Position numbers and translations under genes: made by a program
The notes under the pieces: model-generated
What the model was told of the DNA's origin: nothing
The model's input: the letters and a program-made list of their open reading frames with translations, nothing else
Databases searched by the model: none
Shown here: piece after piece, positions 27,934 to 38,892 of the stretch
Layout: every line of letters begins with the position of its first letter
Numbering within the stretch: the first letter of the stretch is position 1
Assembly (NCBI GenBank): GCA_008638375.1
Contig: CM018052.1
Coordinates: 33,930,226 to 33,994,225 of the forward strand
Origin: Nyssa sinensis
Taxonomy: Eukaryota > Streptophyta > Magnoliopsida > Cornales > Nyssaceae
Length of the DNA: 64,000 bases
Direction: 5' to 3'

Positions 27934-28198
27934 TCAGTTCAAAAGAGGTTCCTCCGCTTTATTGTCTTCCCATTTATCCAATCGATTCCTCGCCTTCTTC
28001 ACCTGCAAATTTCAAAATTTAGGACTTTTCATGCTTTCAATTATGTTTGAGGATGGATTTCCCATTAATGTGATGTTTTAGGAAGTTTCCTTTCTTTCTT
28101 TAGTAGTACGATTATTTTGAGATTTTTCTAAACATATTTGAAGTAGTTTAATAGTATCTCAGTAGTATTACATCTCTTTGTCAATATAGGATTAGAAT

Positions 28199-28242
<44 letters not shown>

Positions 28243-28482
28243 CGTATTAGTAGTAGGAGTATTTTGAGATTTTTCTAATCACAATTGGAGTAATTTAATA
28301 TATAGTATTTCAGTAGTATTACATTTCTTTGTCAATATAGGATTAGAATCTATAATTTTTATATATATAGTGTCGTATTAGTAGTAGGAGTATTTTGAGA
28401 TTTTTCTAATCACAATTGGAGTAATTTAATAGTATTTCAGTAGTATTACATCTCTTTGTCAATATAGGATTAGGATTTGTAG

Positions 28483-28535
<53 letters not shown>

Positions 28536-29706
28536 GGGCTGTGGCCAATCCGAAGTAGTGTGAGAGAGAGATTGCCAAAAGTGGTGCAGGGTGAGATTGT
28601 TGTAACTGTCGTGAGTGGCTTACGATTTCTTGCTGTGCATGGTTTTTGAACAGTTGAGTATTTTATATTTTATATTTTAATACGAATAAGCATCAGAACG
28701 TGGTTTTGCTCTTTCAGAACGTGGTTTTGCTCTTACATTCATGATTTCTTATTTTACGACTCTGCTTCTACTGGTGGGTTTAATAATTGGTATGATAGTT
28801 ATTTTGAATTGGACAAGTAGTCATGCCTTAGATTTACAAGTTACATTAAGCTATCAAGAGGGTTGGTGGTTCATGAACAAGCAGAAAGTCTATGGCCTAT
28901 GTGCAAGAATAGTAACAACAACAATATGTATTGTGCTAGTTGTTATTATGTGGTGGGTGGCCGAACTCAGAAACGTTGAATAAATATTGTGTGTTCTTGA
29001 AGTATTGTGCTATCAATGGCGGGATGGAAGATTACATGTGTAAAAATATATACTGTAAAAGTATTTTACGTTTTTAGATAGTTTTGTTTTTACAATTAGT
29101 TTGTGTAAGAAACTCGTTTTGAGTCTTAATAGGTTTCCAATATCTTCTTTCCTTATCTAATTTTCAAATTTAGACTTAATTACAAAAAGTCACAATTTTG
29201 ATTTGTTTGGAATTTTTCTTAGTTTCTTAATTTTATTAGGACAAAGTTAAGAAATAGAGAAATTACTAGTTTCTTGTCGAATTTGGCTTTCATTTTTAAC
29301 TCTCTTTCTATATATATATATATATATATATCATGTAATACACTATTATTACTCATCTTTTATCAATAATATTTCAAGAAATTCAATGTGCGTGTGCGAT
29401 TTCATTCACATTTTCTGGCTGCGTTAGAATACCCTATCATTTTTCCTGAAAAGTTAGTCTAATAAATCAAGAACTGCAACTACTACAATGAGGTATGAAG
29501 TCTAGAGATGTTTTTACAGGGTTCTTATATATATTTTTGATTAAATTATATAATTATATATTAAATAATACCTCCTTATCCCATTCAGTCCGGAAAATGA
29601 CACAAAGTAAGATGATAGTCTGCATAGCTGTTCCCCCTATCATCCCTGTCCATATTCCCTACACAAAAGAGAGACAAAAACCATTTACTCTACATTCATT
29701 CTGGAC

Positions 29707-29745
<39 letters not shown>

Positions 29746-30045
29746 CATAGAAGGCGATGGATGTGTTAGAACTGATAATGCACAATCTGTTAAAGAAAAC
29801 AAGTTCAGTTGTTTGCTCAATTGGAGGGGGCCAAAATAAATAAAATACCTTAACACCAAGTTTGAGTTTAAAGCCAAGAAGTGCAGCCAATGGAATACCA
29901 ATGATATAGTAGCATCCAACGTTTACATAGGCAACAAATGCTTGCCATCCACACCCAACAGCGACCCCTTCAATCATTCAACAAAAAAAAAAAACTATAC
30001 ATAAATCCTTCATCTATTATATCTTATTCATAATCATAAAATGAG

Positions 30046-30100
<55 letters not shown>

Positions 30101-33100
30101 TCTAAGAATTGGATCTTGCTCTCTAATGAGACTGTTAGGTTTGCTGATAGGCATGTGCCAACCAACGATAAGGAACTTTATATTTGGCTACCTATCAAAA
30201 GGTCTACCCTTCCTGAAAGATTCCAAAGGCACGTTTAACTATTCTCATGAACCATCTTAATTTAATTAATTTGAATTTTATAACGAATCAAGCTACTCAA
30301 ATTTTACTTATAATCAACTCGATTAGATATTTATTGTTTGAGATTTATTTGTAAAATAAACAAATCAAACGTGAAAATATTTTATAACTTATAAATTTAT
30401 TCCACTCGACTCAATAAGCTTCTAAGTACTTTGATATTACATAAAAATTCAAGTTATTTGAGAGCTTAGTTAGCAACTCGTTTGAGATCATCTCAAAAGA
30501 AAAAGAAAAGTTAAGCCTCATCACAAATTAAAACTACTCAACTCAAACTTGACTCGTTTACCGTCCTAAATTTATTAACTTGTACCATCTTTAAGTTTTT
30601 TTATTTGATAAACTTTCTTCTATCCAAATACGTACGTGTCTTAACCCACATATGCAATGCATGTGTTTTTTTTTTTACAAATATTTTATAGTTAAAACTA
30701 AATAGTCATGTGATATGACTAATTAAAGTTGTGACACGGGTAGAATGGGGTTTCTCATACCTTGTTTGGAATCAAGTATTATTCTTTTTATTTTTAGGGT
30801 AATTTATACTAATTTCTCCTAAAATTTTTAACAATTATAAAGACTTTTCATATTTTTATTTGAAAAACTACACATACTTCTCTTATGATCCATTTCTTTT
30901 TCAAAATGACAAAAGTGTCATTTTTATTTTATTTTATTGTATTTTTGACCTTTTATATTTTTAAATTTTTAAATAAATATTGATTAAAACATTCTTGATG
31001 AAAAATAAAATATAAGTTGTTTACATCAAATTTATTTTTATATAAAATAAAAAAAATTCTATAAAAAAAAGGTTAGAAATTTTAGTCAAAACTGAACAAA
31101 TGTAAAAAAAGAATTTAAAAATTAAAAAGGTTGTTTTTGTTATTTTGAAAACAAAAAATAAATAAATATGTATAGTTTGCCAATAAAAATATGGGAGGAC
31201 AATATAATTTTAAAAAATTCATGAGAGATCTTTGTAATTGTCAAAAATTTCATGTAAGTCGGTGTAATTTATATTTTTTATTTTTAATAAACATTCACAA
31301 ATTCTTTGTTTTCAAGAAAGGTAGAGGGCACTAGTTATGAAACAGAGACTAATAGAAGAAAGACTTACCAGATAAAACAGGTTGGATGCCATCAAGCACA
31401 ATATAAAATGCCAAGAATGGGGTAAGTTCAGAGACAGCATCGGCAACAGTGGTACCACCGGTGAAAATATAGCTCATGACATGGCGAAAAGCAAGTGCAA
31501 CAATGGCCAATATCACAGCGATGATCAAAGAGCTCGATGTCGCCGTCACGATCGCAAATGCTGCCGATTTGGGATGTCCCGCGCCAAGCTCATTGCTAAC
31601 CCTCACACTGTTTTAACAACTCAGATTTTAGCACAAACTGAGTTATTGCCATTGACTAGCTACTACCTCTATACATCAAAACCAACTTTTCATTAAAACT
31701 TCTTCTCAAAATGTATCGTATATCGGTTTGGTTTTTTCAAATAATGTATGTATTTTGTCTTTTTTTAAAAAAAATTGACTTTTAGAAAGGCTTAAATAGG
31801 ATTTTCTTTTCCTTTTTCTTTATTAATTTTTTTTGCAAACAAGAAAAATTGAATTTAAAGTTTAAGCAACCCAAAAAAAGATGGATGATGCTTCAAGAAA
31901 TGGTCAGCTACATTTATAAAGAAAAAAAAAAATAATTATAGTAGCAAAGGGTTGAAGAATAACTGACCTTGCTGCTACATTGAACCCCACTGAAATCATA
32001 GAAACCCATCCAAATATTGTATAGCTGCGTGTGCATGTAGGGACCATTAATTAATAGTTTAACTGACAACATTTCAAAGGAGTAAATGAAAGCATTTAAT
32101 ATTTCTTTCTATATTATAGTAGTTAATATAAATATAAATTTTTTTGAATAAATTATACTAACTTCAATCTTGAGATTCTTGAAATTATACTGATTTCTCA
32201 TATTTTACAAAATAATATATTGGTGCTTCCCTCCAGTCAATTTTTTTTTTTCTTCAGAATGACAAGACTACTCATTTCATATTATTTTTTAAAATTTTTT
32301 AAATCTTTATAAAAACCTCAAATTTATTTTTATATAAAATAAAAATAAGTTATTTACCTTAAATTTATTTTTAAATAAAAAAATTAAAAAATCTTTAAAA
32401 AAAAGTTAGAATAAATTGGTCAAACTTAAAAAATATAAAAATAAATAAATAAAATAGATAATTTTGTCATTTAAAAAAAAATTAACAAAAAAAGATATCT
32501 GCATATTATTTTATAAAATACAGGATATTAATATAATTTTAAAAATTTTAAGAAATGTCAGTATAATTGTTATAAATTTCAGAAAAAGATCAAATATAAT
32601 TTATACAAATTTTATTTAAATGAGACATTGGTGAGACCCATGAAAGCCGGTTACTTGACATGGTCCGGTGACTTTTGGAGATATTTTTCGGTAAGTATTG
32701 TAAATCATGTGATGATATACTTTTTTAATAATATTATATTATATATATATATATATATTACATCTTATTAAAAAAAGTACACATCATACATCACACATCA
32801 CATTTAACACACTATTATTAAAAAACACACAATAACATGTTCTTATACTAGTAATTCTTATTCAGACTTTTTGGCCATCACTATCATATTACACTAAAGT
32901 ACATAAATACGTTATGGGTATTTATATGGCCATTTTTCATTGGGGAACCCCCATTGCAGATAAGATGGTACCTTCCACATTACTGCGGTCCACACGTCTG
33001 TTGGATCTTATTTTTCCTACTTTTCCTATTTAATTTTGAGGGACGGAGAAGGATAGGTTGTCGGTCGGCTCAAGATCTTAAGGTTACCCCATATTTTTCT

Positions 33101-33902
33101 TTTCGACTAAGACGGGAAATATAGAAATCACGAAGAAATAATAACAATATAAATTACCCTTTTTTCTTACCAAATGGTGAAAGCGTCAATTGCCACCTCA
33201 GCATTTTGGAGCCACCCAGCCATCAACGAAAGTACCTGAAAATACCAATTCTCCAAACACACCATTACCGCCGATGCCATGGTTAATTTCAAGAAGTCCC
33301 AGATTCCACTAAACGCAAGCATGCTGAACCCGGTCCACGTTTTCTTGCATCGATCACTCGTCAAGATGTACATAAATTGTGCCACGACGAAGACCCACCA
33401 TGACATACTCAACACCAGCGACGCACCTAATAATCCCCACCCCAATTTGTACACCACGAGCCACGTTAATAAAATGTTTAGGGCTAGCACGGCCGCTGAT
33501 ATCCCTGCACTGGGCCCCAGAATTCTCTGCGACTGTAAGTATTTCTGTAGGGGGAACCCGATAGCGTATGCGAATAACTGTGGGATGAGGCCATAGACAA
33601 ACACTGCCGCGGAAGACGAGATCACCGTTGATTCACCTACCAAGATCAAGATGGATTTGGAGAATATGTAGATTATCACAAGTGGAACCGTAGTTACGAT
33701 AAGTATGATCGCGGATCTTTGTAGATATACTCCTAACATTTCAGTCTTGTGGGCTCCGTATGCTTGACCACACAGTGTCTCGACTGCACTTGACATTCCA
33801 AGCTGTAACGTAAAAATAAATAAATAAATGAAAAGCATGCATATGCTTTTATTTGTGTATAATTTATATGCAGGTATTTCTTGTTTAAATTGCATATGCT
33901 TG

Positions 33903-33941
<39 letters not shown>

Positions 33942-34846
33942 TAATATGTTTATATTTTAAAATTTTTAAACTTCTAAAATTGAATAGTTTGTGAAACTAT
34001 ATCATCGCATCATATCTAATTATGATATAAAATAATATTTGGATAATTACTCTTATTCTAAATATGTTTGAGCTAAATAATTGAAATTCTTTTTTACTAA
34101 TGATTTATGATTTTTATATTTTTACTCATGTACTTTTACTCATATGATAGGTCACTGGGTGAAGAAAGGATAAGGGGGAAAAGAGGGAAAAGTGATATCA
34201 GGGATTTCCTTCACCCAATAACCCATTAGACAAAGATACATTGATAAAATTACAAGAATCTTTCTTTAAATACTGCTTAATTGCAATGTGGGACACCAAA
34301 GACGGAGGTTGTTATGTATATAGAGTAAGTATGCACATAAATGAGTGTGTGTATATATATATATATGTATATATATGGGTGGACTTTACATATGGTAGTT
34401 TATAGTTGGAGTTGTAGCATTTTTTTTATCCGTGTTTTATTAATACTATACCCGTTATTTAGCCGATCAAAAATGTCTATGTATATGTGTGTGTGCGTGT
34501 GAATATAAGGAGAGGAGAAGAGGATTACCATGAGACCATAAGCAAAGATTTGGATGCCATTGTTGCCAAGAGAGGCAGCAGCATATTCAAGATTACCGAG
34601 ATGGCCGCAGAAGATGAGGGTGGACATGGAAGTAAGATTTTGAAGCAAGTAAAGAATAACCGCCGGAGCTGCGAGGCGGAAGACAGCTCTCAATTCCATG
34701 GCAATGGCCCGTTGGCCACGACGGAAGTAGGTCAAGCTTGCATCCGATAAAATGTCTTCCAGGGCGGAGTTTGACCGCTCCGGTGCCGACGGTTCTGCAG
34801 ATTGAACCATGGGTTGACTGAGCTCACCAATTTGAGTGGACTCCAT
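27934..34846 (-). CDS. MATE-2: MATE/DETOXIFICATION efflux transporter, DTX40/TT12-like, 506 aa
   Basis: Exons on the minus strand: 34846-34529, 33802-33171, 32024-31968, 31607-31369, 29967-29849, 29658-29572, 28002-27934 (318, 632, 57, 239, 119, 87, 69 nt), GT-AG and in phase, ending at TGA. It has the same exon plan as MATE-1 and MATE-3 and the same family signatures ([58 protein letters not shown]). The start chosen is [13 protein letters not shown] at 34846, because MATE-3 begins [11 protein letters not shown] at the same place; an ATG 14 codons upstream is in frame but not matched there. It is the most diverged member: [10 protein letters not shown] instead of [17 protein letters not shown] instead of CLETWYF, and CYTIFGW where MATE-1 has CMAINGL and MATE-3 CMTIVGW. 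All membrane segments are kept and no stop interrupts it, so it is probably functional. The substrate is unknown. Confidence 0.92.
28101..28480. repeat. Threefold repeat of about 100 bp in MATE-2 intron 6, LTR-like context
   Basis: Three copies (about 28101-28200, 28248-28351, 28379-28480) share TAGTAGTAGGAGTATTTTGAG, TTTCAGTAGTATTACAT and TTTGTCAATATAGGATTAG. They are separated by (AT)n runs. The style resembles a copia LTR U3 region with internal amplification, followed by a long (TA)n run and GTGAGAGAGAG-type leader sequence. No matching second LTR or target duplication was found, so the LTR idea is tentative. Confidence 0.6.
28741..28983 (+). other. 80-codon open frame with two hydrophobic segments, inside MATE-2 intron 6
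   Basis: The predicted peptide has [15 protein letters not shown] near its N-terminus and [14 protein letters not shown] near its C-terminus, both long enough to span a membrane. It is antisense to MATE-2 and follows a duplicated 20-bp unit (CAGAACGTGGTTTTGCTCTT) in LTR-like DNA. I recognise no family. It may be part of an old retroelement or a chance frame in T-rich DNA. Confidence 0.25.
29060..29425. repeat. LTR-like tail sequence in MATE-2 intron 6
   Basis: The stretch reads like the U3/R/U5 of a plant copia LTR: TAGGTTTCCAATATC, AAATTTAGACTTAATTAC, a (TA)n TATA region at 29312-29331, then TTATCAATAATATTTCAAG. No partner LTR with matching sequence or flanking duplication was identified. 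Confidence 0.3.
30049..30098. repeat. (GA)25 microsatellite in MATE-2 intron 4
   Basis: Uninterrupted GA dinucleotides on the plus strand. The sequence just after it (TCTCTAATGAGACTGTTAGG) resembles bases near 41545 in MATE-3 intron 4, a trace of shared paralogous intron ancestry. Confidence 0.9.
30797..31272. mobile_element. MITE-like element with long inverted ends (copy 5, MATE-2 intron 4)
   Basis: Starts GGGTAATTTATACTAATTTC and ends …GTCGGTGTAATTTATA. The two ends align as inverted repeats for more than 100 bp with mismatches. Best-preserved full-length member with the copy at 7615. Confidence 0.6.
32146..32605. mobile_element. MITE-like element (copy 6, MATE-2 intron 2)
   Basis: Starts GAATAAATTATACTAACTTC and ends with an inverse-type ATATAATTTATA. 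It shares the internal CTTCCCTCCAGTCAATTTTT and the AT-rich core with the other copies. Confidence 0.5.
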
Positions 34847-34907
34847 GGCTTCACTCTCTTCCCCTCTGGAGCAAGTGTTGACTGCCACAAGTCAGGCGTT
34901 GGTACAA

Positions 34908-34915
34908 TTTATATA
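34908..34915 (-). promoter_or_regulatory. Putative TATA box of MATE-2
   Basis: The minus strand reads TATATAAA about 62-69 bp upstream of the chosen ATG at 34846. The in-frame ATG at 34888 would lie only about 20 bp from this box, which also favours the downstream start. Confidence 0.5.
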
Positions 34916-36133
34916 GGTAGCTATACATCTTGTGGTTATTAAAAATGGTTGTGGGGTCTGAAAACATTTTCAGAAGTCAGAGTAACATGACTTACATTTC
35001 TGTATTATGAAGAAAATTGGTGAACAAGTGAAAACACATCCCATATTAATATATTTGGTGAGCTACTTTAACTATGCACTTGATTAAAACATTTTATCAA
35101 CAAATTAATGAAGTGCCCACTTCTTTTCAGCTAACTTGGAAAAAGAATTAGATATTGACTTTCACATTTTTAGATTGAGTTTTGAGTTAGTTTAAGAAAA
35201 TATCTCAGTAGTTAGAAGGACGAATCTCAAATAATCCAATAAATTATATCTGAATTTTAGCGTGATTTCGAATCTCTATTGTCACATGTTGAGGGTTTGG
35301 TGCGTGTTGAAGTAAAGTCTTCTATCATCGCGAGGGGTATCTTATGAGGGCAGTGGTGGATCCACGGGTGACAGCAGAATGCCCCCTCCTCTCCAAAAAA
35401 AAAATGAAATATTGTATTTTCTATGTCTAAATTTGTTTGTGTTTTTTTAATAAAATTGAACTTTGTTCCTCTAAATTTATTTTATATATTTATATGAATC
35501 ATCTTAAATTTTAATTCTGCTAATTGACCCTCTAAGAAAATTAGATATGGTAATTTTAGGATTAATTTTGTTAGAATTTGTTAATGAAATTGAACTTCTC
35601 TCTCTTTCTAAATTTTTTTTTATAGATTTATATGAACTTCTAAATTTTTATATTTATAATTTGACCTTTAATTAAAATTTATGAATTTAAATTTGATATT
35701 TTTTTAGACACGACACGTTCTCAATATTTTTTTTTCTTAATTTTTTTCAAAATATCTTAAAAACATTTCACATCATTAATTTTTTCAAGTCCTGTCGAAA
35801 TTATTTTCCTTGTGAATTAATTGCACGATTGCCAAAAACAGATCTTTCAGTGTCTAGGAAAGTGCCGACGGCTTGTTCATATACGCTTTTGTATAATAAA
35901 CTTTAAGGATTGGTCCAAGTTCACACTTCGCCACCGGCTGTAACCACCAGTCTCCGCCGGAAGAATGTGAGAGTGCCGGTTAGAAAGGTTGCTGGGTGGG
36001 ATGGAATCTTTTGTAGCGATGGTGATGAATGCTCTGTGGAAAGACCTAATATACTGTGAGTCTGTGATGACTATAATCATTTTATATACATGAAAGAAAG
36101 TCACGTTTTAAATTGGGAAGGTACGGTTTATGA
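34916..36133. other. Promoter-distal and intergenic DNA upstream of MATE-2
   Basis: AT-rich region with a SINE-like segment (about 35195-35345) and a GGCAGTGGTGGATCC motif near 35355 that resembles the left end of a hAT-like MITE, although no right end was found. No gene is supported. It ends where the segmental duplication begins. Confidence 0.4.
35195..35345 (+). repeat. tRNA-derived SINE candidate
   Basis: A tRNA-like A box (TATCTCAGTAGTTAG, about 35203) is followed some 45-50 bp later by a B box (GATTTCGAATCTC, about 35264), the internal promoter layout of plant SINEs. Neither a clear tail nor target duplications could be set. Confidence 0.35.
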
Positions 36134-36463
36134 TATTTACTTTAAATACATGACATCATGCCCAAATTCTCTCAGATCAGCTCACACGTTTTTTAATTAA
36201 AAATATAAAAATAAAAGTTTGCTTGATTCTTCCTTTTAGTTAAACAATACCAAAAATTAGGAAACTTTTATTTTCAGCCAACCACTATCCACAAATCACA
36301 ATCAAGCGTGGGACATGGATTAATCCTCCTCTCATATATATATATATATATATATATGTGGGATCACTCCTTATATTTGCACTCTTTCTTGTAGAGATAA
36401 TAAGTAAGAGCTTAAGTAGACAAAAAAACATCATATTGAAATAGAAATAGTCCTAACCTCTCT

Positions 36464-36494
<31 letters not shown>

Positions 36495-38860
36495 GGAGGG
36501 ACTATTCTCCATCACCATGTTATATCTACACTCCATCTAATACACAAATCACATGGCACATCACATGGGACCGTAAGTAAATAAAAAATAATATAAAAAA
36601 TATATATTTATATATATAGACACGCAGAGGTAATTGATTCTCTTTTTATTTATTTATTTTTCTTTTATTAAACTACCTTCAACATGAAAGCTTTCACCCA
36701 CAAGCCATCACGACCGGCCTATACCTTCTCTCTTTTTGTTTTTTTTATTTGGATTTTGTTATTTTATTCCTTTTATTACAGGAATAAGCAATCATCACAA
36801 CCTGCAGCAGTGACGGGGCAGCTAAGGATTAGGTAGGCCACTCAATTTTATTTTATATTTTTTGAGATTTTCTGTATCTGTATATATACATATACATATA
36901 TATTTTTTCATTTTTTAATATACTCATTTAATTTAAATTTTTTTCTTCTTAAATTTAAAATTTTTAATACTTAATCCTTCTTTTAATTTTAATTTTAATA
37001 CGATCCCTTAGTGAAACTTCTATTGATTTCATGAGTTTTTTTTTTTTGTACGGTTTAAATTTTTTTAAGGGTTGTCTTAGTTTTTTTGAAACTTTTATAC
37101 TTATCAATATTTTTTTAAATGTACTCTTTTTTTTTTTATATACTTTTGCACTCTCTAAATTTTTTCATACTTACTCCTTATTTTAATTTTAATCTTAATT
37201 TAACCCCTTAATGACATTGTTATTACCTTTATGAATTTTTTTTTGTATATTTTAAAGTTTTTAAAAATTGTCTTTCTTTAATTTGAAATCTTGTCTAATT
37301 TATAATTTCTTTTATATCAATAAATTCAGTTACTTATCAATTAATATTAAATTTTTATACGAAAAAAATACTAAAAAGTTCTTAAAATAAATTTTTTCAT
37401 CTAAAAAATCTATGATACATTTTTTTATTTAAAAAGTCAAAAAAAAATTAATAAAAGAAAGTTCAATTGTTAACTTCTATTTTAATACTGTTAAAAAATA
37501 TTATTAGTTATACTAAAATGGCCTTCGAAATAATTTTTTTAAAAAAAATACTAAAAGATATATAAAATAAATTTGTCAATCCCAAAAAATCATAACATTT
37601 TATAAAGGCATTCTAGATAAATAAAAAATGTTATACATATTTTTTTATTGAAGGATTTGTTATATGTATTATTTAGTATTTTTTAAAATACATCTTGAAG
37701 GTTATTTTGATCTAATCAATAATATCTTTAACGGTATTAAGATGGAAGTTAATAATTAAACTTTTGTATTTAAAATTTATTTTTTGAACTTTTTAGATAA
37801 AAAAAAAATGTATCATAAATTTTTTGGATTGAAAATTTTATTTTAAGAATTTTTTAATATTTTTTTCTTTTTATACTTCATTAATTTTTAAATTTATGAT
37901 TAAACATTTAGCAAAAAAAATCCCCCTCCCCCCCAACCCAAAAAAAAATCATGGCCAGTCCCCTTTTTTTCCCTTAATATTTAAGGAAAATATAATGCAT
38001 ATGATGTTACACTTCCAACTCATCTCACTTTGGATCTCTGACCACGGTTGAAGGGTAAATCTTTTTAAAAATATTAATTCTATCATAAACCCAAAAAATT
38101 TTAATTTTAATATTAACTGATAATTCTTTTTGATAAATAATTTAATTCATTGATACAAAAATAAACTTACAAATTTAAAAGATAAAGGCCCAAAACAATC
38201 TTTGGATTACATAAAAAAGGCCAAAAATTCGATAAAAATTGAGGGAGTAGTCAAATTTAAATTAAAATAAGCGTAAAATTGAAAAATTTTAGACTGTAAA
38301 GATAAAAATTTAAATTAAAAAGATATATTTGAAAAAAAAAATCAAATAATTGAGGAGAAAATTTTAAGCCCAAGTTAGCTCCATCCCTAGTTATCTATAT
38401 CTATATCTTGTCACTTCAATTGATTCATATTATCTATTTAGTAAATCTCAAAAATAATATTTGAGATTGTAATTCAAAAACTTTTAAGGACTTATTTTAC
38501 CACTTTTCCTTGTCTCTATTGCATGTGAAATTGCCATGGCTTTGATGTGTGGGGGAATAAAATCATTGTTCATTGCTAGAAATCTTCACATTTTTAATTA
38601 CCCCTCTGTCCCTTTCTCTATTTCTTTTTACTCTTTTTTATTAAAAAAATTCACTAATCGAGGACGAAGTATAGATCTGAATTCAAAAGACCAGGGTCTG
38701 GTTTATGCCTTATGTTAAATTATTTTATATGAATTATTGGTGTGCGCATGGATTTAAAATTTTTATATGGAAATTTCAATTCAAGAATGATTTATTTAGT
38801 TGAATTGAAAATTAGGGTTTGAGGTAGGGTGGAAGGAATCTTTGTTGATTACTACTGTAA

Positions 38861-38892
<32 letters not shown>

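Noticed and set aside
30041..30238. Frame with a long RE repeat
   Set aside because: Translation of a (GA)n microsatellite plus intron sequence of MATE-2.
33279..33596. Plus-strand frames opposite MATE exon 2 (also at 47304-47606)
   Set aside because: Antisense shadows of the strongly conserved MATE exon 2, with no independent features.
34847..34888. Alternative upstream ATG for MATE-2 (MAVNTCSRGEESEA extension)
   Set aside because: MATE-3 starts at the equivalent of the downstream ATG (MESTQ), and the upstream ATG is only about 20 bp from the TATA-like box.
38536..38718. 60-codon frame that is nearly identical to one at 61533-61754
   Set aside because: The conservation is explained by the recent segmental duplication of all surrounding DNA, and the second copy reads through into a longer frame. 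No family resemblance and no sign of selection on codons.
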